NCBI GenBank assembly: GCA_964017155.1
Contig: OZ024858.1
Span: 30,388,187-30,452,186, forward strand
DNA: 64,000 nt
DNA from: Oasisia sp. SBJ-2009
Lineage: Eukaryota > Annelida > Polychaeta > Sabellida > Siboglinidae
Direction: 5' to 3'
Of this stretch, positions 43,690-56,459 are shown piece by piece (positions within the stretch are counted from its first letter, which is position 1; each line of letters opens with the position of its first letter). The notes below the pieces were generated by a model. The model was not told where the DNA came from and made no database searches. It worked only from the letters and a program-made list of their open reading frames with translations. A program made the position numbers and the translations under genes.

Positions 43690-44952
43690 AAAATGATCGC
43701 CTAATATGGTGACGTACACTCAGGTAGGCAAATTGAATCATGGGTATTCACACACTACGATTAATTGCATTGCCTAATATGGTGAGTTTCATTCCAGTAG
43801 GCAAATTGAATCGCTGGTATACACACCCTACGACTAATTACTATAAACATGTCTCTAACTTTAGCCATTGATGTCTGACTGATTGCCTGACTAGTTAACT
43901 TCGTGACATATCTATGTGACGCCATACTGTCTATTCATACAAAACCGGCGTCTAATATACGTTGTCAATAACATTGACAATTCCTTTAATTAGAGAGATT
44001 ATTTTTTTGACTGTTAGGTCGACTGTATACAGACTAAATGAATTTTTTATTTCTTACAAATTGCATATTCATAAATGTAATGTATGTCTGCTGATTGTGA
44101 ATTCAAGCCAATGTACCCGCCCGCGAGAATCAAAACCTAAACCGAGTTTGTGGACGTCACGTTCCCCTCTGTGTAGACAATAAGAGACACTAAAAGTAAA
44201 AGAAAGTAAACTAATCTCAGAATTAAAAAAAATATATATGGCATGTGATATTGTAGACATTGCTTAATGATATGAGAATTTTGTATAATTTCGGTTGCAT
44301 GTTCCTTTAATTACTGCTAGTTCTAGCACAATGGCTTTAAAGGTATTTAATATGTTTTTTTATGTTCAAATGGCAATAACTCAAGAAAATACGAATATTC
44401 CTATCTACACCCAGCGACCTTTTTAATGTATAGCTATTACAAAAGTTGGATTTGATAATGATCCTAGATTTATGGGTGCCATTCCTCGTTTCTGTTTTAC
44501 GTTTATCAACACTAGCCGTCTATGCCCATCTCTTGCGGTCTCTTTCTGCAGTCATCTACTAATCCCTACACATCTCTCCGAATGCAATTGTCCCATCGCA
44601 TTGCATGTCATCCTCTTTGCTTGTTTCTTCTATTCTACAAGCATCTAAAACTAAAGTGTTCGCAGCTCAGATGAGAATAATCTCCCACCGACGAGCAAAA
44701 GACATGGACGAAACCCTACACTAATGTCATCATCGGGCACGATGGACAGCACACGCACACGCACGCGCACGCGCACACGCGCACACGCGCACACGCGCAC
44801 ACGCGCACACGCGCACACGCGCGCAAACACACACACGCAAACACATATATTCCTGCTTGTGCATGTGTCATATATTTATTGGCGTAATTCTTGTAAGAAT
44901 GTTTGCGTCCAGGACAATTTATACACAATCCAAAGTGCATGTAGTACTTTTT
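43690..44952. mobile_element. 1.26-kb insertion specific to copy U3
   Basis: U2 runs from 'ggccgcgatg' to 'ctcatgcctaagcaatt' without it. Possible 6-bp flanking repeat gatgcc. The left end has two diverged copies of a roughly 79-bp unit (cctaatatggtga ... aggcaaattgaatc). Its right part contains a (CACGCG)n microsatellite. I see no coding sequence or terminal inverted repeat; the element type is unknown. Confidence 0.5.
44748..44852. repeat. (CACGCG)n microsatellite
   Basis: Alternating purine-pyrimidine run with many CpG steps, within the U3-specific insert. Confidence 0.95.
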
Positions 44953-46439
44953 AGATGCCTAAGCAATTACGTCGAGTAGAAAGGACTTACCATTTGCAAT
45001 GTTTCACCTAACACACTCAGATAAAGAGGAATGAACCCCCAGCAATTGAATGTGAACCCGGATTTTTTTTTTGAAAGCCCTATACGTTACAATCATTCTT
45101 CTGAGATGTCCCGTGGTTATTTCGAATTGGGTGTGTGCTTTACTGCATACCTATCTCGTGACCTATGCGCTGGCACACAATAACATAACTGTGACACTAC
45201 GCAATTCACTCAGCGCCTTCTTTCTAGTTATTACCAACGTGGATACGTAACGATCAACTATACTATTGTGTCCCTCGTTAGTACCTTCTGTATGGTACAG
45301 ACTAACCTAGGTCCTTCCGCAAACTATGTACAGTATGTAGTCGCTACAAAATATATCTGCCATTTGTAGATGGTCACTGTGTGGAGAATGTCATGCTTCA
45401 ATGACTAAGCTGAATCTTATCTATATGTAACATTCACAAACACGGACAGGCGGCGGTCAAGCATAACATATTAGTTACAGACTGCGACTCTTATTATTTC
45501 GCAATGAATACGGCGGAAAATTGCCATACATGTTGACCAACGGTTGCGTATAAATCGTTTAGCTCTACTCCTTAGTCACGGTGAATTTATAAGTCAGTTT
45601 CATAAACCTCGGCTTGTAATTTCTAGTAGCAGTAAAGTGTTTCATGACAGAGAGGTGCCTTCGTCGTGGGTTGGTAAATTGTAAGGGATATATGAATTAC
45701 GGTTTCTTAGATGTTATGTCCACAACATTTCGGTGCCACTAAAACCGCTTATCAACCTGGTTTACAATTACGACCTCCAGAAACGTGCACGTTCACCGCC
45801 TCCTAAACGATTTAACAAGATTTCCACTGAGATAATTAACTGTATACTCATATATAGAGTTACATTTAGGCACACCGGTATTTCTCACCTAAGATCGTTA
45901 GTTTTTGTATCATTTCATTCGCTCACCTCTGCACTCTTTCTAGCATTTTCTATCCTACGTGTGATATGACCTCCACACGTCGTAATCTTGACTAAATGCA
46001 TAGCTTCGTCTTAACCAAATATCAGTATTTCCTTAAGTATTATATATGTATTGAATAAATGACAAGTAACTGACACGTTTTGTTCACCAAACATCAGACA
46101 ATCAGATCGGGCCGGATGGTCACGTTTGGTTTGATTCAACCTAAAGGACTTGAACGTCAACGTGCTACAGGGCGACGCGTTACGTGGCATGCGTACCTTC
46201 TATCTGGTTAGATTATCAAGTAGTCTTTGTGGTGTACACATTCGGTAGTTGCCGCGTCCTCAATGGGTCATGTACACGCGTAATGCCACTACGTATTACT
46301 GGCTTCAATACATGTCCGTTGTTTTATAGGGACACACAACATACCTGTGTGGAATTGCATTTGGCTTAATTCGAATTAGATGTTGGCGGTTGATTTTCGT
46401 GACAGGAAACATTGTTTCTTGAACAGCGTTTTTTTTGCG

Positions 46440-46552
46440 AGAACAGAGTACATATTGTCTGCTTAATGTAACGTATGGACCTCAGAGTCACATGTACTTG
46501 CTGTATGTGCTCTGTTGAGTCTGGAATAAAGTTATTGAATTGAATTGAACAG
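46440..46552 (+). mobile_element. Short retroelement 3' end with (ATTGA)n tail
   Basis: Unique to U3 at the point where U2 carries other sequence. It ends gagtctggaataaagttatt followed by gaattgaattgaac, a polyadenylation-signal-like aataaa plus pentameric tail typical of a severely 5'-truncated LINE. Confidence 0.5.
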
Positions 46553-48348
46553 TATCGTTAATAGAGGAAGTCAGGTTGTGGCGGCGAGATAGACTGGACG
46601 AGCCCCAGGAGACAGGGTTTACCAATCATGAGTGACTTGCGTCACAGTACACAAATACACTGATACAGAATATTGATACACAGTAAACTGATACATAGTA
46701 TACTTATTCACTATATACTGATTCACAATATACTGATTCACTGCATACTGATTCAGGCTGAGAACGAACTTTTATTGCCAAAAAACCAGACAACTGTTTT
46801 CTATCTAAGTCAGTCAAGAGTATCAGTAAAGCATAATGTTTTCTGAAACTATCGTTCCATGATTTTAATTGATTTATAATAATTTAATGATTCTAGATGG
46901 GTAATATTCATAGACTGTTATGTTGTGTCTACTCATTGACTGTGGGATAAACTGACAGTGATAACATTGCATTATCTTTTTTAAATATTTATTTATGTTT
47001 GTTTGTATGTATTTCTGGCTGTCTCTGTTTGTATGTTTATTTGTTTGTTTATTTATTGATTATTTCTTTATTTATTTATCTATCATTTAGGTAAATACAA
47101 TCCGCTGGGGGTTTTCCGATACCAGAGGGAACACAGTTAACGATGTCTTTGTTATTGCATACGTATCTTACACATGGTGTGTGATTAACTGTACAGTTTG
47201 GTGTATGTGAGGCAAAGTTACACAAGGTCAGAGAATGACTCCTGGAATTGTAGAATCACCGAATTAGGTGAACTCCATTATTTTATGCAATATTAGTTCC
47301 TTTTATGCTAACTGTAAGGTTTTTGGCAGCCTTTGTCCAACTTATCTTGTAATGATGAACCTATGAAGAAATCTAATTATTATTATTATTGTAATGTTGT
47401 TGTGTTTTTTCGTGAACCATTCAAAGATAGTTCATTTGTACTTAACTTATCCAAATGTAAAAATATATTTTACACATTTCTTTTACATTATCCTGATATT
47501 TCACACGTCATGACAAATTACAGTGTAAATAAAATTACGTTTAGTATCGAACCTTGTATTATCTTTCGACATTTGTGTACTGTTTTGTTTGTTCTGGTAG
47601 CTATGCATTCAACTATATGCTACCCCTCATAATTTGTATATATTTTGTAACATAATGCTGTGATTCACAATATCATAGATATATATTTAAACCAACAAAC
47701 ACTTCTACTGAAGATTCAGTTCACCATTGTTGTTATCATTTCCTCCATTACTTCTAATATTACCATTGTTATTGACTGTTTTTTTTCTAAATCTGTATGA
47801 CCATTATAGGGTATTGTTTATCATGAACATAAATCATGTAAATCTACTAAGAAACAGCCTTTACGGTGGTTCAATGAACTGGGGTAATATGTCCATTTTA
47901 GTTACCGGGTTAAGAAATAATGGTCTTTTCTAACTTGTTATTAGTTTTGTTTAAAATAGGCGTGCTTCATTTCATGTTATTTAACCAGTCAGTGACTTTT
48001 TGGGTTTTGATAACTATATGGTACGTTTAGTGTCGTTGTAAATGCACGTTTCTATGTGTCACGTTTCAGTGACAAACTAGGTGGCGACACTGAGTTCAAT
48101 ACCACAACGTTAATACCACGGGTTAGTGTTACTAAACTGCGACGCCAAGGTATACAAAGTTACTTAATTTCAGGGCGTTCTATATTATGTCAATTGAATT
48201 AACTGTTGCATGTAGAACTTTTTCAGCCAAACAAAATGGAATTCTAAAAATGTACTGTTCCATGCTTTGTCTTTAAGGAGCAATCAGCTATACGGTGTAT
48301 CAGGCACGAACGTGACAAAGATATTGAACAATTATAAAATGTACTTAC

Positions 48349-48376
48349 ATAACCAGCAGTTGCCGTAGAACGCCAT
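48349..48376 (-). CDS. Candidate 9-codon first exon, duplicate of 31534-31561 (weak)
   Basis: Same ATG, same codons (MAFYGNCWL) and same gtaagt donor as the U2 copy. It sits in a region where the flanks carry substitutions. No second exon was identified. Confidence 0.25.
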
Positions 48377-49201
48377 CTTTGTGAATTGTATATATCAAAT
48401 ATAATTATTCCATTTGAAGTGACGTCATTTGTGAATTATCTCTACACGTATTATAGACAAATCCAGACGTATGTCTTTAAGGTAGCAATAGTGCCACAGT
48501 TGTGTCGTTCTGTTGATGCCATTTTACACCATCTAAATATGCGACATCCACCCGAAGCGCCGCATATGGTGTGTCGTATACCTATGAGTGTCTCGGCCCA
48601 CGGTGTTACTATGCTGTGTTGCTATGCGGCGCTAACGCAGCCATAATCGTCACACATACACATATCCTGATGACAACCACACACTATTTTAATGTCCTAT
48701 TCAACGCGTCTTTCGTTTCGTGTCCGTCTCAATACGGCATTGCACGCACGGCATTGTACTCCGGCACCTTCCGAATAAACAGCACACGGCTTTTAATAAC
48801 CAGAACGTAGCTCTCGTACATATACATCGTGGTCACGGTCCAATGGTCACGTCTACCGCTTGTCAAGCAAGACGCTGTTGAAATATCGTATCGAATGAAG
48901 GTTCACGAAGTAGCTTGTCTGCGTGCTTCCACCGTCCGCCAGTCGTGTTATAGTTGCGGCATTCTTAATTTAAGTAACACCGCAGACTATACTTAACTAA
49001 GACGGTCGTCTACTACACCTCTTCCAGCCAGTGGAAAAGCTCGACAATGAAGATATTCCGACCTAAACATTGCTCACCTTATCGGCCTTGACTTACCGAC
49101 GGGTCAAACTACACTCATGTTGACGGAGCGTGATTACAGCGTGACAAACACAACGGGCTAATTGATAAAAATAGCATAAATTAGACTAAATATGATTGGT
49201 A

Positions 49202-49262
49202 TATCATACACACACATACACACACACAAACATGCACACACACAAACATGCATACACACACA

Positions 49263-49339
<77 letters not shown>

Positions 49340-49370
49340 GTATGTATATATATACACACACACACACACA

Positions 49371-49459
<89 letters not shown>

Positions 49460-49460
49460 T
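49202..49460. repeat. Compound (CA)n/(CGCA)n/(TA)n microsatellite
   Basis: Long CA runs with short tatg and cgca interruptions; counterpart of 32397-32620. A related (TG/CGTG)n run lies at 49551-49618. Confidence 0.95.
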
Positions 49461-49563
49461 CTATTCTAGACTGTAAGTACAAAATCTACTACCATATCTT
49501 GAACGTTGCTTCATATTGAAGACTGTGTTGTCCCCAATTTGTGTATGAGCGCGCGTATGTGTG

Positions 49564-49595
<32 letters not shown>

Positions 49596-50399
49596 TGCGT
49601 GCGTGTGTGTGTGTGTGTAACATGTATAATATGTAGGTATAAAAACGAATCAGCATATCTGACGCATATAATTTATAAAATGATACAACTGTGCACTATA
49701 GGTAACAAGCGTGCATGGAAAATACAGAAATACCGGTAGGATAGTTCGTAAACAGTACAAGGTAGCATTTATATTCATGTTCGTTGTGGTTCGATCCGGC
49801 CCCTACGTGTGGTTGAATAACAGTCAGCACAAATATCCATTACAGAGAGTTCATTGAAAAGCGACGACGCAGAACGCTAAGGAGTTTGTCGTACGTAGGC
49901 TATACCCACGACTTGACTGAGGTAGCTACGGGTGCAGTGATACTGATACGATCATGTGGGCCAGGCAGGTCAGGTTGGTTGATTGATAACACAAGCGTTT
50001 AAAAAGTTGTGCGATGATATCGTGACTGACTCTGTACCATTAGAGGTCGGGTTATATATACGGCACAAAGTTAGCCTAGTGTGAACTGTGTGCATTATTA
50101 CTGTCACCTTTGGAATTGGACCCAGGACCTGATTAGGGCCTTAGAGGCAAGATTCTTTCTGTATGAAAGGAATATATGTGGATAGCGCAGTATTCAGTCT
50201 TCAGGGTGGCTCAAAGTACTTCACGTTTTACTATCTGACAGACCTATTCAATCGAACATCATCGCGACTTCTCTGGGAAGTTTCCAGCCAAGAATATTCG
50301 TACATAAATATCCACTATTGTCTATAGCCAGGTATTCTTTCATACAAGTGAGTGAACTCGAGCCATGTAAAGTGAATGAACTTGTCTAAGGTTCGACAT

Positions 50400-50475
50400 G
50401 GAAGAACGTGATTCAAATGCGGGTTCTTTTAGTCGAGAGTCCGAAGCTCGATCCACTAGGCCACCGCGCTACTAC
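50400..50475 (-). mobile_element. tRNA-like SINE head fragment
   Basis: The minus strand reads gcggtggcctagtggatcga, gcttcggactctcgact and gaacccgcatttgaatcacg. It shares 'gagcttcggactctcgact' with the SINE at 33668. The B box is altered and the body is missing, so this is a relic placed just beyond the end of copy U3. Confidence 0.6.
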
Positions 50476-50689
50476 GGGTATGCTTGACTGTATAGCAGCC
50501 ACATTACCCAGCGATGCTCGGGGAATAAAGACACTGACCGCGCTAAAACAGTTGCACATTGTGAGAACGTAACCTACTAGCCGGATATGAATAAATATTA
50601 CAGCGGAGTGACTCGGCTTCGCAGAAAAAGAAATTATCCAGATAAAATTGTATCTACAAATTAAATCTTAGACACCACTAGTGATCCGT

Positions 50690-51234
50690 CTGTCCATCTG
50701 TCCGTCTGTCCGCTGCCTGCCTGTCTCTCCTTCTCTATCTCTCTGTCTGTCTCTCAGACTGTCTGTCATCCATCTGTATGTCCGCCCGCCCGCCCGCCCG
50801 CCCGCCCGCCCGCCCGCCCGCCCGCCCGCCCGCCAGCCAGCCAGCCAGCCCCGCCTGCCTCTGTCTTTCTATGTATATAGCTATGAAACTATATATGTAT
50901 ATGTCTATGTCTGTCTCTGTGTTTGCGTATGCGTCTGTCTCTGTCTGTCTGTCTGTCTGTCTGTATTTATGTATGTCCGTCCGTCCGTCCGTCCGTCCGT
51001 CCGTCCGTCCGTCCGTCCGTCCGTCCGTCCGTCCGTCCGTCCGTCCGTCCGTCCGTCCGTCCGTCCGTCCGTCCGTCCGTCCGTCCGTCCGTCCGTCCGT
51101 CCGTCCGTCCGTCCGTCCGTCCGTCCGTCCGTCCGTCCGTCCGTCCGTCCGTCCGTCCGTCCGTCCGTCCGTCCGTCCGTCCGTCCGTCCGTCCGTCTGT
51201 CTGTCTGTTTTTTACTCTCTCTCTCTCTCTCTCT

Positions 51235-51305
<71 letters not shown>
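50690..51305. repeat. Giant compound microsatellite: (CTGT)n, (CCCG)n, (CCGT)n, (CT)n
   Basis: About 13 cccg/ccgc units at 50780-50834, about 55 uninterrupted ccgt units at 50976-51196, then about 45 CT units at 51217-51305. Long frames across it (PSVRPSVR, SLSLSLSL) are repeat artefacts. Confidence 0.95.
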
Positions 51306-51309
<4 letters not shown>

Positions 51310-52739
51310 TCACTGCTGTCCATCGTGTTCTATTGCAACTCTAGTGGTTCCTTCTTCGGTTGTATGTCAGTCCTATTAGCCGCAATTGCGGTCATTACAA
51401 GAGGCCATAGATGCAGAACCACCCAGAAGGGGCCATGCCGACGATCGTTATCATGTCGGGTTATTTAATGAGAAATGTGTTTCTATGTGGCTCTTCCCCT
51501 GGTGTGTGGCCGTCTCCACTGTTGTCGGTCCTGCGCAGTAGAATCACGGATTACGGCAACTATATCGCCACAGTAGCGCCACTCAGCGACTGCAAGATAT
51601 ATCAATGCACACTGACATTATTGTGCTTAGTAGAACTGGACTGCAAGTTATTAACAGTTGTATCCAGCTGCTGCTACTGTTGCTGTTGCTACACGTGTGT
51701 CGAAAGAAGGCACTAAGAGGTTGGTCTTTATTTCAACAGACCGTCCTCGTGTGTAGGAAGAAAGCACTAAGAGGTTGGTCTTTATTTCAACAGACCGTCC
51801 TCGTGTGTAGGAAGAAGGCATTAAGCGGTTGGTGGTTACCAGCTTTTGTTAATAGTGATAGTTGTCCTATTGTTAACTGCCTTTACAAGTAATGTAATCT
51901 GTTACATTTTACATCTTGTTAGCCATTCCTCGTCGCCTCTGTTGACCGAATTAATTTTGTAAATATTAAAAAATGAAATAGGTTAAATATATTAATTACA
52001 AACATTATATTTTAAGTAGTTGTGAATATGGGTTTAGGAAAAATTTAATGACCCTGTTAGAACTAACTGAAAATACTACCACTATCTATGCACAATTGGT
52101 GTATTTATTAATTTCCATGAATGACCACGAACGATGCAAATTAACAGCTAGTTGTGTCACGTGGTGTACTTAGTACATACATATATTCCATAAATTGTAT
52201 TCAGTATGGCATTTCAAAAGGTCCGTATTTACAAAACGTGCGATCTGCTCATTTGATCGTTCTGAATTAATTTATGGTTGTTTTGTTTGAATTCTCGCAT
52301 TGACGACATTGAACTATCCCGACGGTGTAGTGATATGGTTCGTCTCGCTACATTTAGCACATCAGCCCAGCGTCTACGGCATTCTACCATTTCTCACCTA
52401 TCATTATATCGTCAGGCGACCGTCTTGGACTGCGGTTTAATGTGGTTTCGGCCCCAGTCATCTCCTCGCGAATATTACAAAGAACCTGTTTCCTACAAGC
52501 AGCGCCCGTCGTTGCGTCGTCACAACATCGCAGTTAAACAATTTATAATGCTGAATAAAATCGACGTGGTAATTTTGATTGATGCTACACGCAAAGCAAA
52601 TTAGAAGCAGTTGGTGTTCAAGAGGACCTTGCATCTGGCGACGGGCTGTATACAAGTAAACATTTAGCGACGGTGTGTGCGTGCCTGCGTGCCTGCGTGC
52701 GTGCGCATTCATATGAGTTTGTGTATGTGATATAGTATA
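51306..52739. other. Intergenic sequence with a small tandem repeat
   Basis: No recognisable gene. The plus-strand frame at 52278-52604 (108 residues) shows no domain and no splice context. Confidence 0.4.
51703..51840 (+). repeat. 54-bp tandem repeat, about 2.5 copies
   Basis: The unit begins aagaaggcactaagaggttg and encodes KKALRGWSLFQQTVLVCR in an open plus-strand frame (51605-51892). It is unrelated in sequence to the other 54-bp array. Confidence 0.8.
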
Positions 52740-52780
52740 TTTATGTGTGGTATTGGTATAATTGTGTGTGTGTGCGTGTT

Positions 52781-52844
<64 letters not shown>

Positions 52845-52851
52845 TGTGTGT

Positions 52852-52947
<96 letters not shown>

Positions 52948-52955
52948 CTGTGTAT

Positions 52956-53037
<82 letters not shown>

Positions 53038-53060
53038 AAGAAAGGGAAGGAGAGAGACTG
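52740..53060. repeat. (TG)n-(GA)n microsatellite
   Basis: More than 100 TG dinucleotides with scattered gagtg interruptions, then (GA)n to about 53034. Confidence 0.95.
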
Positions 53061-53362
53061 CATGTAGGTGAGTGTGTTTCTGAGTGTGTGTCAATCGTAC
53101 TAGGTGTTTTAGTACTACACAACTCCGCCTGGTGCATATGCGGCGGCTTTTCACACTGTTCACGACGAGAACGTGTAGCCGTTCTAGTTCAACGACCGGA
53201 ATTTGGGTGACAGCCATAACAGGCAAGATCAGCTGCAGTTTAAAACAGTAAACATCACACGCCTTACCAGCAGTTCTTGCGGAGTAGGCATGCGCAGCTG
53301 TGGTGATAAAAGAAGAATTTGGCGCTCAGGATGTAATTCGTCTCTTCAGATCCGTGAACAAG

Positions 53363-53434
53363 ATGAAGTTTTCGTCGATTCTCCTCTTGGTGGTCCTCGT
53401 GGCAATTGGTCAGGCTTGGCCAGTGAAGAATCCG
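53363..53434 (+). CDS. Signal-peptide first exon of a secreted protein (24 codons)
   Basis: ATG at 53363 opens MKFSSILLLVVLVAIGQAWP, a textbook signal peptide with likely cleavage after GQA, then VKNP and a consensus donor gtatgtcg. The 5' flank (gcatgcgc ... attcgtctcttcaga) is shared with the exon at 63934, and the donor sequence with the exon at 56385. Downstream exons could not be identified with confidence, so the mature protein is unknown. Confidence 0.6.
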
Positions 53435-54787
53435 GTATGTCGCCTTGACATGAATTATTGTGTGTCAGTTTGCATGCATGCGTGCGTGAGTGTGCGTGTG
53501 TTTGTGTGCGTGGGTTAGGATGTGCGTATGTGCTTGCGTTTGCATTTGAGTATATGATACGGTTGGTGCACAGAAAGTGACCAACATATTCTGGGGTTGT
53601 AGTTCCTTCGGTAACATCTATTATCATAATACAAATGATAGGTATTGTTGTTACTTGTTAACTGTTGGTTTACTACTGGGTACTACTTGGGTTGTAGTGG
53701 AATGAAGATATGAAACACCAATTATGCTAATCGGAATAATTAGTGGATGGAATAGCTGCAATACAAGCGTAGTAACTCAAAACCTAATCGTAATAACCTA
53801 TTTATTTAATTCATTGCGATAACTGGATGTATAACCTTGTTCGTCCCCACGGTATTATATGTAACTGAGTGTACTTCTGCATGAGCCACATGACTCATGC
53901 ACCTCAACAGTGTCACACAACGTATAAAAGAAGGTGATATATTTGACACTCTACTTTTTGGGGAATTAAATATAAACTAATTGTAGTTATTTTTAGGGCG
54001 GATATCATTATCATCCAATAACCAATTTTACCAAATTGATATATTATAGTCATAGAAGCTATTTAGAAAAGTGGATGAGTCTTCCCTAGGTCTCGCCCAT
54101 ATATATATATATATATATAACTTGGGTTTTATTCCTTAACCACCTTGTAGTTGTGGTGTTGCCGTCTAAACGAAAGTTGTAGTCATAAAGAGATGGTAAT
54201 ATGCCTAGTGCGTGCATTTAAATGCAAAGATAATTGCGCCGATACATGGCTGCATTGAACATGACTAAGTTGTAAATGCAAGAATGATAAATTGGTTTAG
54301 CAGAAGCGACATTCCCCACGTGTATGATAATGGCTGTGAAGAGACGCGAGGTTGTTATTGTAGGAAGCGGCCGCCAGAGAATTCGGGAAAGTCACGGCAG
54401 AGAGGGAACCTGTAAACGTACGCAGTCGAGTTCCACGTATGTATAACTGCACAAAGGAAACACAACATAATATCATAGTGGTACACACTTGTTGAACAAT
54501 AACGAGTTGTTTCAGAATATTGTATTGGACGAGCTTGCGAAACATAATACAATCTTAAAACAAAGATGGAATATAAGACCAAGCCGGTTTCCCATACACG
54601 TTTGACGTCTGCTTGCGTGAATAATATTACATTTTATTTTATAATTTAAAACTTGAACTGTTAGGGTACGCATATATGTACCTATGTATATGGCCATTTC
54701 ACTAGCTAAGTGCTTTGAGTTTGTGATGTTGTGTGTTGTCTTCCCGACAATAGTTGCTAGCAGGTCCGCCAATGATCTGGACACATT
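53435..54787. other. Probable intron or intergenic sequence
   Basis: No domain-bearing frame. Includes an (AT)n tract near 54100-54118. Confidence 0.35.
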
Positions 54788-55250
54788 TTACCCTATAGAC
54801 CCCGTGTAGTCAACTATCGGTCTAAGAGGGTTGTCTGGTTTATGGATTTTGAGAGTACAATACATTCTTGGTACATTCTCTGCTGTAGGGTACAGGTACG
54901 TGTACTGTTCATCTGTGATCTTGTTCTCTTCTTTCAGCTTCTTTATAATGGACACCAACATCCTCTTATATTTAGGAGTAGGACCTTTATTCAGTTTCTC
55001 ATAGGTCTTGTCATCTGATAACAGGGTTATAACTTTCTGTTCATATTCGTCAGTATCCATTATAAGTGATGCTTTCCCCTTGTCTGCCGGTATAATCATT
55101 ATGCTCTTTTCTTTCCTCGGTTCCACAAGGCTACAGACTAAGTTACGAGTTGGCCAGTCTGCTCGCCACGCCATCTATCAAGCAGTGACCTCTGAACATC
55201 CAGTTTTTGAAGAAGGCCGCCGATGGTGGTCGAAACGTAGAAGTAATTAG
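54788..55250 (-). pseudogene. Penelope-like element reverse-transcriptase fragment
   Basis: The minus strand reads IMIIPADKGKASLIMDTDEY, LLSDDKTYEKL, PTPKYKRMLVSIIKKLKEEN, RMYCTLKIHKPDNPLRPIVD and YTGSIG. The ADKG..V.M....Y motif followed by P...G..KIHK...PLRPI is diagnostic of the N-terminal reverse-transcriptase region of Penelope-like elements. The fragment ends at 54788 before the catalytic palm, and no GIY-YIG endonuclease is nearby. It is a relic. Confidence 0.75.
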
Positions 55251-56255
55251 AACATTGCTAGTGGTGTAATAATGAAATTTGTTTGGAATAATATATTGTC
55301 ACCTTGATGAACATTTTCACGAATATAGATTGTTTGTTCACAGACAGCAGTGGTGGTGAGACGGAAGAGGAGACTGGCGAAACTAAAGACATCACATACA
55401 AGATCCACTTTCCACTCGCCACTTACAACAATAGTCTTTCTTAAGGAGTGTCACTTAAGCTACTTGGTGGCAGATCGTTCATAACACAGTCCGAATCATA
55501 CGGCTCATATCAAACGACGAGATGATCGACAATAGTCTGAAGAATTCCCTAGTTCGTATTAGTGTTGACGTTTCTATTCAGGTGTGATCTAGCAGCATTG
55601 TCACCTGAAACATTAGTTGTATATAAAAAGCGACACTGATCATGAAACGTCCAGATGCACGTTATAACCGCGCGCGGTCTGTGCAGTTCCAGTACACTGG
55701 AATAACTACATATGTCACATCAGTGTCACTGTCCTCGTAATAACATGTGATACATCAGATATACCTTATTATCAGAGTGAAGCGCAATATTTTAACATCA
55801 TTATTCAGAAAATACTTGGAACACACTTATTTGCCTTCGAGATATATAACACGTCTTGACTGTAGTCTCTCAATTATCATTCACAAACAATGTCATTAAA
55901 CAATTACAGTTGATCACCTTACTGTGACGGAACATTATTTTGTTTGAGTATCGCAAGGTATCGTTTTTTGCGGACTGTATTAACAAAACTAATCGGTTTA
56001 GCGGTGTAGGTTTGATATATAAGCCTAGGATGCAAGTAAATCAAGGTATACACGTGTAATGTAAACACAATATGGGCTACCTGGATAATCTCTGAATGTC
56101 AATGTCCGATAGCCAACGTAATGACTTTCGTCTGCGAATTCACAGGCAAATTCATTCAAAAGTACTTATTAACTCAAATAAAGTCGGAACACATGCACCT
56201 CAGAGGATCAACCTCTAATGGGTGTTTTTAGGTCTGAAAAATACGTAGAAAACGA

Positions 56256-56320
<65 letters not shown>

Positions 56321-56384
56321 TGTGTGTGTGGTGAGTGTATATGGGTGTGTGTATTTGTGTTTATATTTTTTATAGACGACATAC
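55251..56384. other. Intergenic sequence, no gene recognised
   Basis: No supported coding frame. Contains a (TG)n/(CGTG)n microsatellite at 56263-56334, immediately downstream of the minus-strand exon at 56385. Confidence 0.4.
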
Positions 56385-56451
56385 CCGGTTTATTCCTGGG
56401 ACAAGCCTGAGCAATAGCAACCAACAGAGGAACCATAGCAGCCTTCGTCAT
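56385..56451 (-). CDS. Signal-peptide first exon, minus-strand paralog (22 codons)
   Basis: Minus-strand ATG at 56451 opens MTKAAMVPLLVAIAQACPRN, continuing KP, then donor gtatgtcg at 56384. The core (LLVAIAQAC) and the eight-base donor context match the exons at 53363 and 63934. Cleavage is likely after AQA. The exon ends one base into a codon, whereas the 53363 exon ends in phase 0, so the two may not splice to the same frame. No further exons assigned. Confidence 0.55.
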
Positions 56452-56459
56452 GATAGCAA

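Larger units (their letters stand above)
37210..50395. repeat. Segmental duplication copy U3
   Basis: Collinear with U1 (from 17630) and U2 (from 19890). It lacks the U1 and U2 LINE insertions and has its own changes: a 54-bp repeat expansion (41369-42931), a 1.26-kb insert (43690-44952), a short retroelement end (46440-46552) and a SINE-like insert (40047-40236). It contains the intact gene copy. Confidence 0.85.
44955..50395. other. Non-coding part of copy U3
   Basis: Collinear with 27168-33536; no protein domain recognised. Differences from U2 include a 39-base insert near 45108 and loss of the roughly 1.1-kb stretch at 28608-29780. Confidence 0.5.

Noticed and set aside
50681..51468. Open frames rich in PSVR and SLSL
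   Set aside because: They are translations of (CCGT)n and (CT)n microsatellites.
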